From contig CAXBDI010000003.1 in NCBI GenBank assembly GCA_963974445.1, positions 1 to 64,000 on the forward strand: a stretch of DNA of 64,000 nucleotides, read 5' to 3'. The translations under genes and the position numbers were made by a program. The number at the start of each line of letters is the position of its first letter. Positions within the stretch are counted from its first letter, which is position 1. The DNA is from JACKII01 sp963974445. Its GTDB lineage: Bacteria > Pseudomonadota > Alphaproteobacteria > Bin95. The notes under the pieces are model-generated. The model saw only the letters and a list, made by a program, of their open reading frames with translations, did no database searches and was not told where the DNA came from. Positions 1 to 8,088 of this stretch are shown here, in pieces.

Positions 1-1569
1 CTAATGGATCTGGCGCCACCCATGGCCATGGTGCTTCGCGACGGCCGTGAACTCGAGGTTTCCACCGCGGAAGTCCTGAAGGACGATGTGGTGGTGATCC
101 GGCCCGGGAATAAGATTCCTGTCGACGGTGAAATTCTTGAGGGCGAGTCGCAAGTCGACGAATCCATGCTGACCGGCGAGTCCATGCCGGTGGCGAAGAA
201 ACCCGGCGATGCGGTCATTGGCGCAACGATCAACAAAAGCGGCAGTTTCAAATATCGCGCCACCAAAGTCGGCGCGGATACGGCGCTCGCCCAGATCGTC
301 AAGCTGGTGCAGGAGGCGCAGAACTCCAAGGCCCCGGCGCAGCTCCTTGCCGATAAGGCGTCCCAATGGCTGGTCGTGATTGCGGTCGTCATCGGCCTTG
401 CGACCTTCGCCGTATGGTTCTGGTGGATCGGCGAGCCCTTGCTGTTCGCAATGACGCTGACGATCACCGTCTTCGTCATCGCCTGCCCCGACGCCCTCGG
501 GTTGGCAACGCCAATGGCGGTGATGGTGGGTACCGGATTGGGGGCCATGAACGGCATTCTGTTCAAGAACGCCGGCGCACTGGAGGATGCGACCAAGCTC
601 GACATAGTCGTCTTTGACAAGACGGGGACACTGACGATGGGCGCACCCGAGGTGGTCGAGGTGGTTACGTCTGCGGATATATCGACAGACGAGGTTCTCG
701 CCCTGGCCGCCACCGTGGAGCAAGGGTCCGACCATCCGCTGGCGCAAGCCATTACGAAGCGCGCGGCGGACCTGCAAAAACAGCAATTGTCGGGCTTCCA
801 GAACATCGAAGGTAAAGGCGCGCAGGCCGAGATCGGGGGGCAGGAAATCCTGCTCGGCAACCGCCGCCTGATGGACGAACGCGACGTCGCGATGGGCGAA
901 TTGGAGTCCGAGGCGAAGCGGTTACAGGGCGCCGGCCAGACAGTTGTTCACATCGCTCAGGCGGGACAACTGGTCGGCCTGATCGCCATCTCGGACGCGC
1001 CCCGCCCGACGGCTGCAGCGATGGTGGCGAAGCTGCGCGAACGCGGCGTCGAGGTGGCGATGCTCACCGGCGACAACCAGGCGACGGCCGACCGGATCGC
1101 GGCGGGTCTTGGCATTACCACGGTATTGGCGGACGTATTGCCGGGCCAGAAGGCAGACAAGGTCAAGGAGTTGCAAAGCCAAGGCAAGAAGGTCGGCATG
1201 GTCGGTGACGGCGTCAACGACGCACCCGCCCTCACGCAGGCCGATGTGGGGTTTGCGATTGGCGCGGGTACGGACGTCGCTATCGAGAGCGCCGACGTGG
1301 TGCTGATGAAGAGCGATCCTTATGACGTGGTTGGCGCGATCGAGTTGTCGCGCGCTACGCTTCGCAAGATGCATCAGAATCTGTTCTGGGCGGTGGGCTA
1401 CAACGTCATCGCTTTTCCGGCGGCGGCTGGCGTTTTCTATCCCTTTGTCATCAGCCCGGAAGTGGCCGCGCTCGCCATGTCGGGAAGTTCCGCCCTTGTG
1501 GCGGTGAATGCCATGCTACTGAAACGGACGCGGTTGGAGGGTATTCATGCGGCAACCCGCAAAGCCTGA
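1..1569 (+). CDS. Copper-type P1B heavy-metal ATPase, 5' end outside the window, CPD metal motif
   Basis: Membrane pump that exports monovalent copper or a similar soft metal using ATP. The reading frame is open at base 1, so the N-terminal metal-binding domain and first membrane segments lie upstream. Counting from the first Met at base 4, the fragment shows the actuator motif TGES (57-60), the phosphorylation site DKTGT (Asp 205), the hinge TGDN and GDGVNDAP. After these come GYN with a following Pro and MSGSS in the last two helices, which are the P1B-1 (Cu+) signatures. The membrane metal motif reads CPD (161-163), not the usual CPC; the codons at 484-492 are tgc ccc gac. This may alter metal choice, or mark a subfamily. 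The 3' end overlaps the FAD oxidoreductase gene by 23 bp, implying co-transcription. Family assignment is firm; metal identity is inferred. Confidence 0.95.
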   Translation, partial: LMDLAPPMAMVLRDGRELEVSTAEVLKDDVVVIRPGNKIPVDGEILEGESQVDESMLTGESMPVAKKPGDAVIGATINKSGSFKYRATKVGADTALAQIVKLVQEAQNSKAPAQLLADKASQWLVVIAVVIGLATFAVWFWWIGEPLLFAMTLTITVFVIACPDALGLATPMAVMVGTGLGAMNGILFKNAGALEDATKLDIVVFDKTGTLTMGAPEVVEVVTSADISTDEVLALAATVEQGSDHPLAQAITKRAADLQKQQLSGFQNIEGKGAQAEIGGQEILLGNRRLMDERDVAMGELESEAKRLQGAGQTVVHIAQAGQLVGLIAISDAPRPTAAAMVAKLRERGVEVAMLTGDNQATADRIAAGLGITTVLADVLPGQKADKVKELQSQGKKVGMVGDGVNDAPALTQADVGFAIGAGTDVAIESADVVLMKSDPYDVVGAIELSRATLRKMHQNLFWAVGYNVIAFPAAAGVFYPFVISPEVAALAMSGSSALVAVNAMLLKRTRLEGIHAATRKA

Positions 1570-2764
1570 AGTTGAAAAAGGGCGCCCGGACTTGTCACCC
1601 AACGAGCCGGTGACGGTCGTCGGCGCGGGCCCAGCCGGGCTCGCCTGCGCCATCGTGCTGGCGCGGGCCGGCCGGCCGGTCATCGTGCGCGAATGGCACA
1701 AAACAGTCGGAAGCCGTTTCCATGGCGATTTTCAGGGTATGGAAAACTGGAGCGACAGCCAGGACGTGCTCGACGAGCTACGCGCTGCCGGCATCGAAAC
1801 AAGCTTCGAGTGCCATCCGGTCCGCGACGGCGTTGCTTTCGATGCCTGGGGTGAATCTTATCCAATCCACGGCGACCGGCCGCTCTATTATCTGGTGCGT
1901 CGGGGTGGCCACAGCGGCAGCATGGAGTCCGGCCTCCTCAAACAAGCAATTGCCGCTGGCGCGGAGGTGCGGTTTGGCGACAGGGTAGCGCATCCGGAAG
2001 GTCCGACCGTTCTCGCGATCGGACCAAGGACTGCGGACGCCATCGCTACCGGCTATGTCTTCGAGACCGACCGGCCGGACGGCAACTGGATCGCCTTCAA
2101 TGATCGGCTTGCGCCGCTCGGCTATGCCTATCTGCTGATCCATGCTGGCCGCGGTACGTTGGCGAGTTGCATGTTCACCGGCTTCAAGCAACAGGCGGAA
2201 TATGTCGAGCGCACGGTAGACTTCTTCCGCGAGAAGACAGGGCTCGAAATGCGTGATCCTAAAACGTTCGGCGGTTACGCGAATTTTCGCCTGCCGCGCA
2301 CCGGCGTACAAGGAGGGCATCTCGTGGTCGGCGAGCAGGCTGGTTTCCAGGACGCCCTCGCTGGCTTCGGCATGCGCTATGCCCTGCGCTCGGGCATTTT
2401 GGCCGCCCGCAGTTTGCTTGAGGGTACTGACTACACGCGTCTGTGGCGCAGGGAGCTTTTGCCGCTGCTCAGGACCGGCGTCAGCAACCGCTTCATCTTC
2501 AACAGTGCCGGGGCACGCGGCCGGCGCTGGGCGCTGCGCGGGGTGAGCCGCGCCGGTACTGTGGCGAAGCTGCGGCGGCTTTATCGGCCCTCGGCGTTAA
2601 CACGGCTTGTGTATCCGCTGGCAGTTTGGCGCTACCGGGCGCCGCTTGGCGATCCGAGTTGCGACCATGCGGCATGCGACTGTGTCTGGTGCCGCCATGG
2701 CCCAGGCCACGCCACGACGAATCTTGCTCAGTCCGAACTGTCGAAGAAGGAGTCGATATCATAA
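1547..2764 (+). CDS. FAD-dependent oxidoreductase, geranylgeranyl-reductase-like, with Cys-rich C-terminal tail
   Basis: Predicted soluble flavoenzyme of 405 residues. A Rossmann FAD-binding motif, VGAGPAGLACA, lies near residues 24-34, and a second FAD-contacting region, VVGEQAGFQDALAGFG, sits near residue 260. This layout resembles the geranylgeranyl reductase / monooxygenase superfamily; the substrate is unknown. The last 35 residues hold a compact cluster, Cys 372, 377, 379 and 382, with two nearby His, suggesting a metal site. Start: ATG at 1547 preceded by GGAGG about 6 nt upstream. The gene overlaps the P1B ATPase by 23 bp, and its stop overlaps the next start as TAATG. It is therefore translationally coupled on both sides, and its work is probably tied to metal handling or lipid chemistry. 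Confidence 0.85.
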   Translation: MRQPAKPEVEKGRPDLSPNEPVTVVGAGPAGLACAIVLARAGRPVIVREWHKTVGSRFHGDFQGMENWSDSQDVLDELRAAGIETSFECHPVRDGVAFDAWGESYPIHGDRPLYYLVRRGGHSGSMESGLLKQAIAAGAEVRFGDRVAHPEGPTVLAIGPRTADAIATGYVFETDRPDGNWIAFNDRLAPLGYAYLLIHAGRGTLASCMFTGFKQQAEYVERTVDFFREKTGLEMRDPKTFGGYANFRLPRTGVQGGHLVVGEQAGFQDALAGFGMRYALRSGILAARSLLEGTDYTRLWRRELLPLLRTGVSNRFIFNSAGARGRRWALRGVSRAGTVAKLRRLYRPSALTRLVYPLAVWRYRAPLGDPSCDHAACDCVWCRHGPGHATTNLAQSELSKKESIS

Positions 2765-3546
2765 TGGAAGTCATCGATCTAAAGGGGCGGAAAGGCCTCG
2801 TCGTCGGCATCGCCAACGAGCACAGCCTGGCCTGGTCGGCGGCCCAACATTTCCAGAATGCCGGCGCCGATCTTGCCATCACCTATCTGAACGACAAGGC
2901 CAAGCCCTTTGTCGAGCCGCTTGCGCAGGAGGTGGACGCGCCACTTTTCCTGCCCTGCAATGTCGCAGAGCCGGGCCAATTGGAGGCCGTGTTTGCGGCA
3001 ATCGAGCAGAAATGGGGCCGATTGGATTTTCTGCTTCATGCGATCGCCTGGGCCCGCAAGGAGGACCTGCACGGACGGCTGACCGACTGCTCGGCCGAGG
3101 GTTTCGCCGAGTCGATGCTCATCTCGTGCCATTCCTTCATCCGTATGGCAAAGCTCGCTGAGCCGCTGATGGACGAGGGCGGCAGCCTCATGACGTTGAG
3201 CTATTACGGCGCCGAGAAGGTTATCGACCACTACAACGTCATGGGCCCGGTGAAGGCCGCGCTCGAAGCCTCGGTGCGCTACCTGGCACATGAGCTTGGA
3301 GGCAAGTCTATCCGGGTCAACGCGATCTCCGCGGGCGCGGTCGCCACCCGGGCGGCTTCCGGCATCGAGCATTTCGACGAGTTGTTGAACGAGACTGTGC
3401 GCAAGGCGCCGCTGCGGCGCACAGTGGATGCCTGCGAAGTGGGGCGCGCGGCGCTGATGCTGGCGAGCGACTATACGAGCGCCATAACCGGGGAAACCCT
3501 CTATGTGGACGCTGGTTTTCACATCCAAGGCATGGTGTTTCACTGA
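2764..3546 (+). CDS. Enoyl-ACP reductase, FabI-like short-chain dehydrogenase
   Basis: 260 residues, the usual FabI length. The family reduces trans-2-enoyl-ACP with NAD(P)H in the last step of fatty acid elongation. The N-terminal nucleotide motif has the FabI form GIANEHSLAW rather than the classical TGxxxGxG. The catalytic block SYYGAEKVIDHYNVMGPVK contains Tyr 147, Tyr 157 and Lys 164, matching the Tyr-x6-Lys pair of FabI. ATG at 2764 is chosen because it overlaps the preceding stop as TAATG; an open frame continues upstream but only as antisense-like read-through. As the third gene of a copper ATPase/FAD oxidoreductase operon it is unlikely to be the sole housekeeping FabI. A paralogue with a specialised substrate is the better guess. 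Confidence 0.88.
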   Translation: MEVIDLKGRKGLVVGIANEHSLAWSAAQHFQNAGADLAITYLNDKAKPFVEPLAQEVDAPLFLPCNVAEPGQLEAVFAAIEQKWGRLDFLLHAIAWARKEDLHGRLTDCSAEGFAESMLISCHSFIRMAKLAEPLMDEGGSLMTLSYYGAEKVIDHYNVMGPVKAALEASVRYLAHELGGKSIRVNAISAGAVATRAASGIEHFDELLNETVRKAPLRRTVDACEVGRAALMLASDYTSAITGETLYVDAGFHIQGMVFH

Positions 3547-3827
3547 CGGCGGACTTCGATCTCGAAAGGAATGCGACGGCCTCATACCAACGGCGCGGAA
3601 CGGCGCGAATTATCGACCTGCATGAGCCCAATCCCGCCACCCGATGGAGCGGATCGTATCCGGCAGCGCCATGAGGCGGTTCCAGGCATCTTGCCGGCTC
3701 ATGCCGCCTTAAACCGCCGCGAGTGCGAGCAGATGTGGTGATCGGGCGACAACGCCCGCGCCCGAGGCACCTGCATCCAACCTAACCCGGAACTGTGTTG
3801 ATGACGCCTCATTGTTCGGATACCCCC

Positions 3828-4129
3828 ATGGAAATCGACGGTCAGTGCCTTTGCGGTCAAACCAAGTATGAGGCTGAAGTCGATCCGGAAAGGATTGTGA
3901 TCTGCTATTGCGAGGATTGTCAACGGCATCCGCATCCGCTTATGGTGTGGTGGTCGGCGAACAGGGCTCCTATTTCAGCTTGCGCACCGGCACGGCGAAC
4001 CAGCGCGCGCAACTGCCGCCGAAGCTGCAAGTCCGGTGTGCGCCGCGCCTGCCATGGGTCAAGCTGGCCGAAGGCATTCCTGCCTACGATATGACGATCG
4101 CCGGTGGCAAAAGCGAGGGGTCTCCATGA
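3828..4129 (+). pseudogene. Decayed GFA-family (glutathione-dependent formaldehyde-activating-like) gene
   Basis: The first frame from ATG 3828 encodes a standard GFA N-terminus with zinc-binding Cys residues (GQCLCGQ, then CYCEDCQ). Near base 3920 the similarity moves to another frame that reads SASAYGVVVGEQGSYF and goes straight into RTGTANQRAQLPPK, which belongs near the C-terminus of the family. About 45-50 central residues, including the second Cys pair, are therefore missing, and a frameshift separates the halves. Normal members are about 135 residues. The 3' frame ends in TGA overlapping the tctB start (ATGA), so the remnant may still be transcribed with tctB. Family identity comes from recognised motifs only. 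Confidence 0.75.
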
Positions 4130-4623
4130 CCGAGCCTGCGGCACCGGATGAGCCCAAAGGCCTCGGCTGGGGCGACTACCTGGTCCCTGTCTTCATCTTC
4201 GCCTTCTGCGGCGTGGTCATTTACGTCTCCACCACGTTCGAGGAGGCATTGCCGATCATCATCGGCCATTCGATGCAGCCGCGCGTCTTTCCGATCTTTG
4301 TGATGATCGTCATCGGCCTGCTCAACCTCGTACTCATCGCCCAAATCCTCAGCAAGCCCGCCTCCCGCCGCGATTGGGAGCCGTATCAGACCTGGGCCAG
4401 CGCCGTGCTGCTGGGCGTGTTCTACCTGATCGCCACCTATATCGACATGATGCTGGCGCTGATCATCGTGATGTTCACACTTTGCATGGTCTGGGGCGAG
4501 CGGCGCTGGTGGGTCGCGGCTCTGGTCGCCGTCGGCACCACTGCCGTCATCTTCTTCAGTTTCGATCTGGTGCTGGAGGTGCGCTTCCCGCGCGGCCTGC
4601 TCACCGATCCCTATTACGGGTAG
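4126..4623 (+). CDS. tctB: Tripartite tricarboxylate transporter small membrane subunit TctB
   Basis: 165 residues with four predicted membrane helices (near residues 16-36, 43-66, 85-105 and 118-140), the usual TctB size and layout. It is the small, poorly conserved membrane partner of TctA in secondary, binding-protein-dependent uptake of carboxylates. Start ATG 4126 overlaps the stop of the degraded GFA frame; a longer upstream extension is possible but reads through that remnant. tctA follows after 5 bp. No periplasmic TctC gene is next to it, although most tct operons carry one. TctB is assigned mainly from context and topology. Confidence 0.85.
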   Translation: MTEPAAPDEPKGLGWGDYLVPVFIFAFCGVVIYVSTTFEEALPIIIGHSMQPRVFPIFVMIVIGLLNLVLIAQILSKPASRRDWEPYQTWASAVLLGVFYLIATYIDMMLALIIVMFTLCMVWGERRWWVAALVAVGTTAVIFFSFDLVLEVRFPRGLLTDPYYG

Positions 4624-4628
4624 AGCCG

Positions 4629-6140
4629 ATGTTTGCCGATGCCGTCATCGCCATGGTCTCTGTCCTGGCCGACCCCTATCTGATGGCCCTGATCTTCATC
4701 ACCACGGTCGGCGGCGTCATCATTGGCGCGCTGCCAGGGTTGGGTGCGACCACCGGCGCGGCGCTGCTGCTGCCGTTCACGCTGACCATGGCGCCGGTGC
4801 CGGCCATCGCGGTGATGACGACGATCTATGTGAGCGCCACCTTCGCCGGCGCCATCACCGCCATCCTGATCAACACGCCCGGCACCCCCGCCGCGGCGGC
4901 CACCTGCCTCGACGGCTTTCCGCTCGCCCAACGGGGCGAGGCCGGCCGCGCTCTCGGCATCGCCGTTGTCGCCAGCACCATCGGCGGCGTCTTCTCGGTC
5001 ATCGTGCTCGCCATCGCAGCGCCGATGCTGGCCCGCGTCGCCTATGAGTTCCGCCCGCCGGAGTACTTCGCGCTCACCATTTTCGGCCTGTCCATGCTGG
5101 CCTCGATCAGCGAGGGCGGCGCGATCAAGAACCTGATCGGCGGCCTGTTCGGCGTCTGGCTCGCCACCATAGGCTCCGACGCGATTACGGGGGTCGAGCG
5201 CTTCATGTTCGGCAATTACGAGCTTTACGAGGGCCTGAACTTCATCCCCGTACTGGTCGGCATGTTCGCGCTCTCAGAGCTGCTGGTGCAATCGCGCAGC
5301 CTGAACACCGTCATGGAGCGCATCAGCATGAAGGCGGTGAAGCTGCCGTCCATGGCCGACTATCGCAAGATCTGGCGCACCGTCCTGCGCTCCTGCGGCA
5401 TCGGCACCTTCATCGGCATTCTGCCGGCGGAGGGGGCGACGGTCGCCAGCATGATCGGCTATTCCGAGGCCAAGCGCTGGTCGCGCACGCCGGAGGAATT
5501 CGGCAAGGGCGCGGTCGAGGGCATCGCCGGCGCGGAGGCCGCCAACAACGCCGCGACCGGCGGCGCGATGGTGCCGACCCTGGTGCTCGGCATCCCCGGC
5601 AGCGGCACGACCGCGGTGATCCTGGTCGGCCTGATGGTGCACGGCCTCCGCCCCGGCCCGCATCTGTTTACCGAGCAGATCGACAAGGTCTACGCCATTT
5701 TCGGCACCATGATGGTCGCGAACCTGATGTTCTTCGCCCTCGGCCTGTTCGCGGCCAAGCTGTTCGCGCGCGTGACCCTGATCCCGCGGGCGGTGCTGTG
5801 GCCGATCGTGTTCGCGTTCAGCGTCGTCGGCTCCTACTCGCTGGCGCAGTCGATGATGGACGTCTACATCGCCCTGATCTTCGGCGTGATCGGCTACCTC
5901 TTCCGCCGCTTCGGCTTCGCGCTGGCCCCCATCGCCATCGGCCTGATTTTGGGAGAGATGGTGGAGACCAACCTACAGAACTCCCTGAAGATGTTCGACG
6001 GCGACTGGACCATGATTTTCGTGCAGCCGCTGGCGGCAGTGTTCCTGGCGCTGGCCATCCTCGGCATCAGCCAACCCTACATCTTCGCCTACTTCAAACG
6101 CCGCAAAGCCGGAAGGATGGCCGAGGGCGGGCCGGAGTAA
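4629..6140 (+). CDS. tctA: Tripartite tricarboxylate transporter large permease subunit TctA
   Basis: 503-residue inner-membrane permease, typical TctA length, with about a dozen hydrophobic segments. It carries the family's repeated loop: GALPGLGATTGAALLLPF near residue 32 and a second copy, GILPAEGATVASMIGY, near residue 262. The second copy reads PAEGAT where PGxGAT is usual. A conserved stretch GIPGSGTTAVILVGLMVHG follows near residue 320. The protein would import a di- or tricarboxylate with a sodium or proton gradient, given a periplasmic TctC-type binding protein, which must be encoded elsewhere. It lies 5 bp after tctB. A hairpin-rich repeat begins about 105 bp after the stop and could end the transcript. 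Confidence 0.95.
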   Translation: MFADAVIAMVSVLADPYLMALIFITTVGGVIIGALPGLGATTGAALLLPFTLTMAPVPAIAVMTTIYVSATFAGAITAILINTPGTPAAAATCLDGFPLAQRGEAGRALGIAVVASTIGGVFSVIVLAIAAPMLARVAYEFRPPEYFALTIFGLSMLASISEGGAIKNLIGGLFGVWLATIGSDAITGVERFMFGNYELYEGLNFIPVLVGMFALSELLVQSRSLNTVMERISMKAVKLPSMADYRKIWRTVLRSCGIGTFIGILPAEGATVASMIGYSEAKRWSRTPEEFGKGAVEGIAGAEAANNAATGGAMVPTLVLGIPGSGTTAVILVGLMVHGLRPGPHLFTEQIDKVYAIFGTMMVANLMFFALGLFAAKLFARVTLIPRAVLWPIVFAFSVVGSYSLAQSMMDVYIALIFGVIGYLFRRFGFALAPIAIGLILGEMVETNLQNSLKMFDGDWTMIFVQPLAAVFLALAILGISQPYIFAYFKRRKAGRMAEGGPE

Positions 6141-6245
6141 CATCCGGCGGTGGGCGGCCCGAAGCAACATCCTGTTCCCCGGAAGGCCGCAGGCCTATCC
6201 GGGGCCTCTTTCCGCTTGGCGCTCTCGGCACCCCCTCAACCCCCT

Positions 6246-6341
6246 CCCCGGGCTTGACCCGGGGTCTACGCCAGAGACCCGACCACGACCGCCTCACTCT
6301 GTCAGACGCTCTCCGGCATGGATCCCGGGTCAAGCCCGGGA
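6246..6341. repeat. Dispersed double-hairpin repeat, copy 1
   Basis: Two hairpin arms about 60 bp apart. The left arm, 6246-6264, pairs ccccggg with cccgggg around a cttga loop. The right arm, 6324-6340, pairs cccggg with cccggg around tcaag. The flanking words ccagaga and ctctccggcatg let the whole element also fold as one long inverted repeat. Related copies lie at 10418-10511, 51611-51708 and 58889-58987, with a single arm at 31962-31980. It sits between tctA and the next gene on the same strand. Confidence 0.8.
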
Positions 6342-6411
6342 CGGCGAGGAGGCGGGAAAACCTCCGCGCGCCGTCCTTCCGAAGCGAGGCGCACACCGCT
6401 AGGATGGAGGC

Positions 6412-7886
6412 ATGACCGAAATCGCTGACATCAAGGACCGGGACAGTTTTAAGGCTTGGCTGGAAGAGACCAATCAGCCGCGCAAGGTGTGCGTGGCGTT
6501 GGCGGCTCGGGCGGCGAGTCGGGTTTTGCCGGTGGTCTGGGCGGTAGCGAGCAAAAGCGGCCAGTTCTCGGTCCTGCCCATCCTGCGTGCGACGTTGGTC
6601 GCGGGGGTTGCCGGCCTGGCGCCACGCGGGGTATTGACAGACCGCGGACACGCTAGCGCGTTGCTCGCCGCCGACGCCGCCTCCCGAACCGCCGTCGACT
6701 CGCCTCCCGAACCGCCGTCTACGCCGCCTACGCCTACGCCGCCGCCGCCGCCTCCCGAACCGCCGCCGCCGCCGCCGCCTACGCCTACGCCGCCGCCCGA
6801 GCCGCTTGGGCGGCTCTCCGCTCCGATTGTCAGCAATTGCAAGAAGGCGCGGAACTGGGCTCCCGGGCATTATTCCCGGACGCAACTCCCTACGCCATTG
6901 CCAGTCACTGGGCCGCTGTTCAGCAACGTCCGGGCGGATCGGAATGGGAATTCTGGCTCAACTGGTATCGCCGCCTTTTGGAGGGGCGACCGCAGAATTG
7001 GCCGCTACTCTTCGAAATCGCAATCCAAGACGACGCCTTCTGGCAAGGCTCCGACGCCGAAATCAACGCCCGCATCGCGGAGATTGTCGCTAAGCATGAG
7101 CAGCCGCCTCCAACCCTGAGCGATGAGACCCTGGCGGCCTCCGCCGATCAATCTCCGCATGGAGAGACACTCCAGCGGAATGACAAGCAAGAATATATCG
7201 TCGTCCCCCATTCCGTTCAGTCCGACGATGCATTCGACCTTGCAAAGCGACGTGCCCGCAATGCCGTTGACGACATGCGCATCGCGATCAATCGAAACAA
7301 CTATTTGGGCGTTCTGCGGGATGTTGCCGACAACGTTGAGAGGGAACTTGAACGATCCGCCGATGCGCCGGTCCTAGTTTTCGAAGCCGTTCGAGACGCG
7401 GCGTTTGAACTGATGGCCATTCTCGACACCGACGACCTCGTCCGATCCGACAGCGCATCGCAGCGGACGGTTGACCGTTTCAAAGCACGCTTTTTGCAAT
7501 CGGCACTGGAGTCGCGGGCGCACGATCCGGTCGTATTGGAATCGTTCGAAAAATTGGAAGCGTTTCAACCGCCCATCGAACCAATAGACCCGGAAACACT
7601 GCAAAAAATCGGCGACTTCGTAAGCAACAATGCGTCAGGTGTTCTAAAGGACCAGATGCCTCGTGATGCCGCGGTCGTCAGCAGTCCCAATGAGCCGGAT
7701 GGGAAACGAAAGTCTGCTCTCTATCGCTTCGGCAGCCGCGTCGTCCGTATCCTGATTTTGGACCGACTCCCCGACAATCAAAGCGTTCACAACATGGCGG
7801 CCGCGGCAACACTGATCGAGTTTTTTCGCGCTCATGGATTGGTCGATGTTATAACAAAAATTGTGCATATGTTCTTGCGTTATTAG
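6412..7886 (+). CDS. Alanine-repeat protein of unknown function, interrupted by a 1-nt frameshift in its repeat
   Basis: The first frame, from ATG 6412, encodes a charged N-terminus (MTEIADIKDRDSFKAWLEE) and a helical region, then enters Ala-rich coding sequence around 6650. From about 6702 the sensible frame moves by one base. It continues as a low-complexity Ala/Tyr/Arg helix, then LQEGAELGSRALFPDA and EFWLNWYRRLLEGRP, and runs to the stop at 7886. Read naively, the first frame turns into a Pro-rich string and ends at 7119. The family pattern (charged N-terminus, Ala-rich coiled helix, Trp-rich C-terminal segment) is one I recognise from alphaproteobacteria, but I know no function for it. 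A further C-terminal domain of about 250 residues (from about 7110) is mixed and unrecognised. Whether this is a pseudogene, a phase-variable gene, slippage or a sequencing error cannot be settled here. Confidence 0.6.
6679..6801 (+). repeat. Imperfect coding tandem repeat containing the frameshift
   Basis: The unit gcctcccgaaccgcc occurs at 6679, 6702 and 6750, and ctacgcctacgccgcc occurs near 6728 and 6779, giving a duplication of about 51 bp. The spacing between the first two units is 23 bp, not a multiple of three, which is exactly where the coding frame changes from frame 1 to frame 0. Strand slippage during replication would explain it. Confidence 0.8.
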
Positions 7887-7910
7887 GCTATTGATCCTAT
7901 AATTATCTGT

Positions 7911-7950
7911 CTGGATTGCCACGCCCGCTTCGCGGTCTCGCAATGACGGC
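7911..7950. repeat. Half copy of a second dispersed repeat (CTCGCAATGACG type)
   Basis: These 40 bp match the reverse complement of the left half of the fuller element at 32088-32193. Both contain ctggattgccacgcccg followed by a short variable stem and ctcgcaatgacg. The half copy lies in the 202-bp gap between the alanine-repeat gene and the flavin monooxygenase, where I see no other feature apart from AT-rich sequence near 8060. Confidence 0.65.
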
Positions 7951-8088
7951 GTGGCGTAGGGTGAAGTCGCAGTCGCCCCACCCCTGCAAAGGTGTTAACA
8001 TTTGGCGAGGTTTGCTCACATTTGCTAAGGTCGATAGAGCTTAGCCTTTAGCGGTATCATATTACCGTTTTGCCAAGGATAGACCACC

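Noticed and set aside
3600..3710. Short minus-strand frame starting MSRQDAWNRLM, possibly a transposase or other remnant
   Set aside because: Only about 30 codons, and I could not match it to any family with confidence.
6472..6842. Glycine-rich and Arg-rich open frames opposite the alanine-repeat gene (minus strand)
   Set aside because: They are translations of the GCC-rich repeat in other frames; no start signal or conserved sequence supports them.
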